From an uncultured Flavobacteriaceae bacterium (lineage in GTDB: Bacteria > Bacteroidota > Bacteroidia > Flavobacteriales > Flavobacteriaceae), in the NCBI GenBank assembly GCA_947487895.1, contig CANKYF010000011.1, positions 1-64,000 of the forward strand: a stretch of 64,000 nucleotides of DNA, written 5' to 3'. This document shows positions 62,301 through 64,000 of the stretch, one piece after another. Below the pieces are notes generated by a model. The model saw nothing but the letters and a program-made list of their open reading frames with translations. It searched no databases and had not been told where the DNA came from. The position numbers and the translations under genes are program-made. Position 1 is the first letter of the stretch. Every line of letters starts with the position of its first letter.

Positions 62301-64000
62301 TGGTATCTATTAAAACAAGCGATGGTATAAAACCACTTAAAGATGTCATTGTGTATTTTCAAGAAGGGAATACTCAAAAACAAGATACTACAGATGCTCA
62401 AGGTCGCTACAATTTAAAAGGTATAGGGAAAAGTATAGGCAACATTGAATTGATCGCTGAAAAACCTGGAACACTACCAATGATAAAAACAGTAAAAAAG
62501 GCTATTACAATCAAATCTAAAAATGTTGTGGACTTTACTTTAGAGTATGACAAAGAAGTCTCTATGACGACACTTTTTGGTTTTGACTTTACTATTATTT
62601 CTAAAGAAAGAATTGATGATAATACGTTTATGATTACTGAAGGAAATATTATTAATATTCCTGAAAACCCCAATTTTAAAATAGCTACAGAAAACGATAC
62701 AGAACAAAAAATCTTATCTTTTAGTAATCTTAAAATTAAGAAAACAGGACAATTAGATAGTCATAATACACCAATTTTCGCACCTGAAACATCGGTTGTT
62801 AATTTAAATGATAAAACGGTGGATGTCTTTATAAATAATGCGTTTAAAGGTGCCTTAGGAGACGGTTCCAAGCAATTACAACTCAAGAACAACAATGGAA
62901 AAGGTGAAATAAAAGGGCGTGTTGCTATTAATAATGTGTCTTTTGAATTTAGCGAAGCCTATGTGAACCTGGAAAACGATAACGATATTACTTTAACCAG
63001 ATCAAAAGGAAGTACAAACACACAGGTTAAAGTTTTTGCTATTGATTATACAAAAAATGATGTCTTTGGAATTGTCAATAAAAAAGACAAAGAACTGACT
63101 TTTAAATTAGGAGAATTTGAAGCTAAAGCAAAACAAGACAAATCTTATATAACTGATAATAATGTTGTATTCTACACGTATTTACAAACTCAAAAAATAG
63201 AGGGGATCGTTCCAAAAACATTGAAGATAGAAGCAGGCGAACTCACTTTACAACCAAAAAAACTATTACCTCTAAATAATAGTAAGACCTTGAAATTTAA
63301 ACTGGAAGCATGGGGTTTTGAATCGGAAAACTGGAGTTTCAATACTAACGATTTAAATATTGTAATTCCTAAAGCAACCATAAAAACAGGAACTATTGAT
63401 GTGCCTGTGGAGACTGTTCGTATCTATTCTAACGATTTTGATATAGATGGCAGTTTTAAACTCGATGGATTGAATATTGGAGGTATTGCAGACTTAAACG
63501 TAGTTGGTAGTTCTACCTCTTTTTCAATGAATCCAAGTGCTGGTAGTGATAAAAAGCCACATTGGGAACTTATGATAACCAACGATGGAGGACCAGCAGC
63601 TAGTATAAGTCTACCAGGATTTGAAACTGGAAAAACCTTGGATTTTTCGAGCATTAGTCTGTTAAGCAATGGAGAACAGGAAACAAGCATAGACAATAAC
63701 AAGCCTATAAAATTCTATAATATTATAGACATTACGCCAAATGGGATTATTTCTGGTGATGGTTTTATAGATGTATCGACAAGTACGAATTTAGGGATTC
63801 CGAGAGTGCCTCAAGAATCTGGTTATATTCGTTTTAAAAAGGAGAATGGAAAAGTTAAAGCTACAGTGTCTCCTATTCCTTTTGTTATTGATGCTCCAGG
63901 AAAAGTTACTTTAGCAATAGATGATAAGCCTGAGAATACTGAAATCCGTGATGGTTTTTTTAAAGCTATTGGTAAACTAACCGATGAGGAAGGCATTAAT
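59339..64000 (+). CDS. Very large secreted multi-domain protein, C-terminally truncated by window end (at least 1554 codons)
   Basis: ATG at 59339 overlaps the upstream stop codon region; signal peptide VLTVLFVMFSVTVTIAQ; no stop found to 64000; several carboxypeptidase-regulatory-like segments (TTITDGDGNFNFQGF; DTNGSYEFDNLPVYEG; DAQGRYNLKGIGKS). Absent from ORF track because it is open at the window edge. Confidence 0.85.
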   Translation, partial: MHILFKISKQNVLTVLFVMFSVTVTIAQDFPVTVSTNIVAPYGRDAFFYYDNTNVTIINPSINSDVSLYIEFKGDNGVDLRTRESHNPLDLVLQAGSPTILTSFELQDYFAPENLVPTGISIAELQQNGLPAGQYQICVRVRNEIGQFLSAEEPLGCGYFNIIAAEPPQLINPICGDEITTGSNNVVFSWTIPTGVLPVGVEYTFKMIELLPNQDPNQAFLASTVPAFFEQTFFTQNAFVYGPTNPPLETGKSYAWQVIARDGETNTPFVNDGRSQVCWFKWNPATIRAIPILPVEEKPRLPTLTIDPQPMPISSLKGKLLYKFKETSGSTNITSTTSNGGFNLANVTVDPNPLINNNTTVSNKPLPPKMGYVVSTTGAKPLAGVSVSLVVTHLFNGKDNNGDHKFQPVDDSQSGYLNSENKQAQDQVLATTITDGDGNFNFQGFINPYEDYGLVQSDIDAKQNSDVQNLWMKGDMYKVLRLKVNNQYYLSPDVNITINPFESKNIGEVVSLVKSYNLNVIPKWQADKKQTTNSGILSGVNINLTRGYTPNHVPKNEGNKAHSGSGVLGDVVDNGITGANGITFKNLVRHSATNAKDRYTIVATESDKSLVTYKTKVKQYHVLVFAKDFPFTAQSALASSNFGQYLGENMTWNSELNVKTYTDTLWLAPNNPRIFGQVLLAENKEGNETRQLSNEKVHIIETNKNHSQAIKYYGFAKTDTNGSYEFDNLPVYEGDFNNGKREVVGPARLVYTNVEGFKGQLKKYDKLKWGQQQKTDFKLFADGKISGYVVDEEGNSISANVNVDSLAVKKTVFGFINLGNNVANNSNRFTVANSNYGQIFNFKAPSGKRKLTVKALSGNKIYQPKDTLITISKKGNDKPIKIVLLKKRKRIRFKVVEYNTKNTITNAKVTLEKGTILETTKLTNSDGYVTFIFDSNVDDFTFSIAPPKGKEDSYTTESFVVRGVPNTVKIKTVLERAYLEPTAKITGVVSIKTSDGIKPLKDVIVYFQEGNTQKQDTTDAQGRYNLKGIGKSIGNIELIAEKPGTLPMIKTVKKAITIKSKNVVDFTLEYDKEVSMTTLFGFDFTIISKERIDDNTFMITEGNIINIPENPNFKIATENDTEQKILSFSNLKIKKTGQLDSHNTPIFAPETSVVNLNDKTVDVFINNAFKGALGDGSKQLQLKNNNGKGEIKGRVAINNVSFEFSEAYVNLENDNDITLTRSKGSTNTQVKVFAIDYTKNDVFGIVNKKDKELTFKLGEFEAKAKQDKSYITDNNVVFYTYLQTQKIEGIVPKTLKIEAGELTLQPKKLLPLNNSKTLKFKLEAWGFESENWSFNTNDLNIVIPKATIKTGTIDVPVETVRIYSNDFDIDGSFKLDGLNIGGIADLNVVGSSTSFSMNPSAGSDKKPHWELMITNDGGPAASISLPGFETGKTLDFSSISLLSNGEQETSIDNNKPIKFYNIIDITPNGIISGDGFIDVSTSTNLGIPRVPQESGYIRFKKENGKVKATVSPIPFVIDAPGKVTLAIDDKPENTEIRDGFFKAIGKLTDEEGIN

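Noticed and set aside
1-64000. CRISPR arrays, tRNA and rRNA genes, intact IS elements
   Set aside because: No regularly spaced short repeats with unique spacers, no tRNA/rRNA signatures and no intact transposase ORF were recognised on either strand by eye.

Overview
This is an AT-rich Bacteroidota (Flavobacteriaceae-type) chromosomal window. From left to right it contains: (1) a three-gene operon of NTP-transferase, HisC/CobD-like PLP enzyme and CDP-alcohol phosphatidyltransferase; (2) a stress/regulatory block with an RpoD-like sigma paralogue, AraC regulators, a CsbD-like protein, a cupin, small ORFs and a candidate sRNA; (3) an ECF-sigma/FecR-controlled SusC/SusD locus; (4) a GldA-like ATPase with a fused GldF/GldG-like ABC protein; (5) a FecR, redoxin, M16 peptidase, redoxin cluster; (6) a polysaccharide-utilization locus at about 27.4-50.0 kb with SusC/SusD, FG-GAP/UnbV, heparinase-II/III-like, beta-propeller+DNRLREx4+T9SS, hybrid two-component regulator, GH88, a kduI remnant and a KduD-like SDR; (7) a sugar-acid operon with AraC, MFS, RraA-like, split UxaA and SDR; (8) an outer-membrane protein overlapping a very large secreted-protein ORF that runs off the window. 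The most notable observations are: an in-frame chimeric relic at 26.1-27.2 kb that joins a copy of the PUL regulator to a copy of the KduD-like SDR exactly at a 10-bp microhomology and places long direct repeats around the PUL; a kduI gene reduced to its two ends by an internal deletion; paired 22-bp-spaced operator-like repeats in front of two PUL transcription units; and a thioredoxin-fold lipoprotein that has lost both CxxC cysteines. All functional assignments come from reading the sequence and motif recognition; no searches were run.
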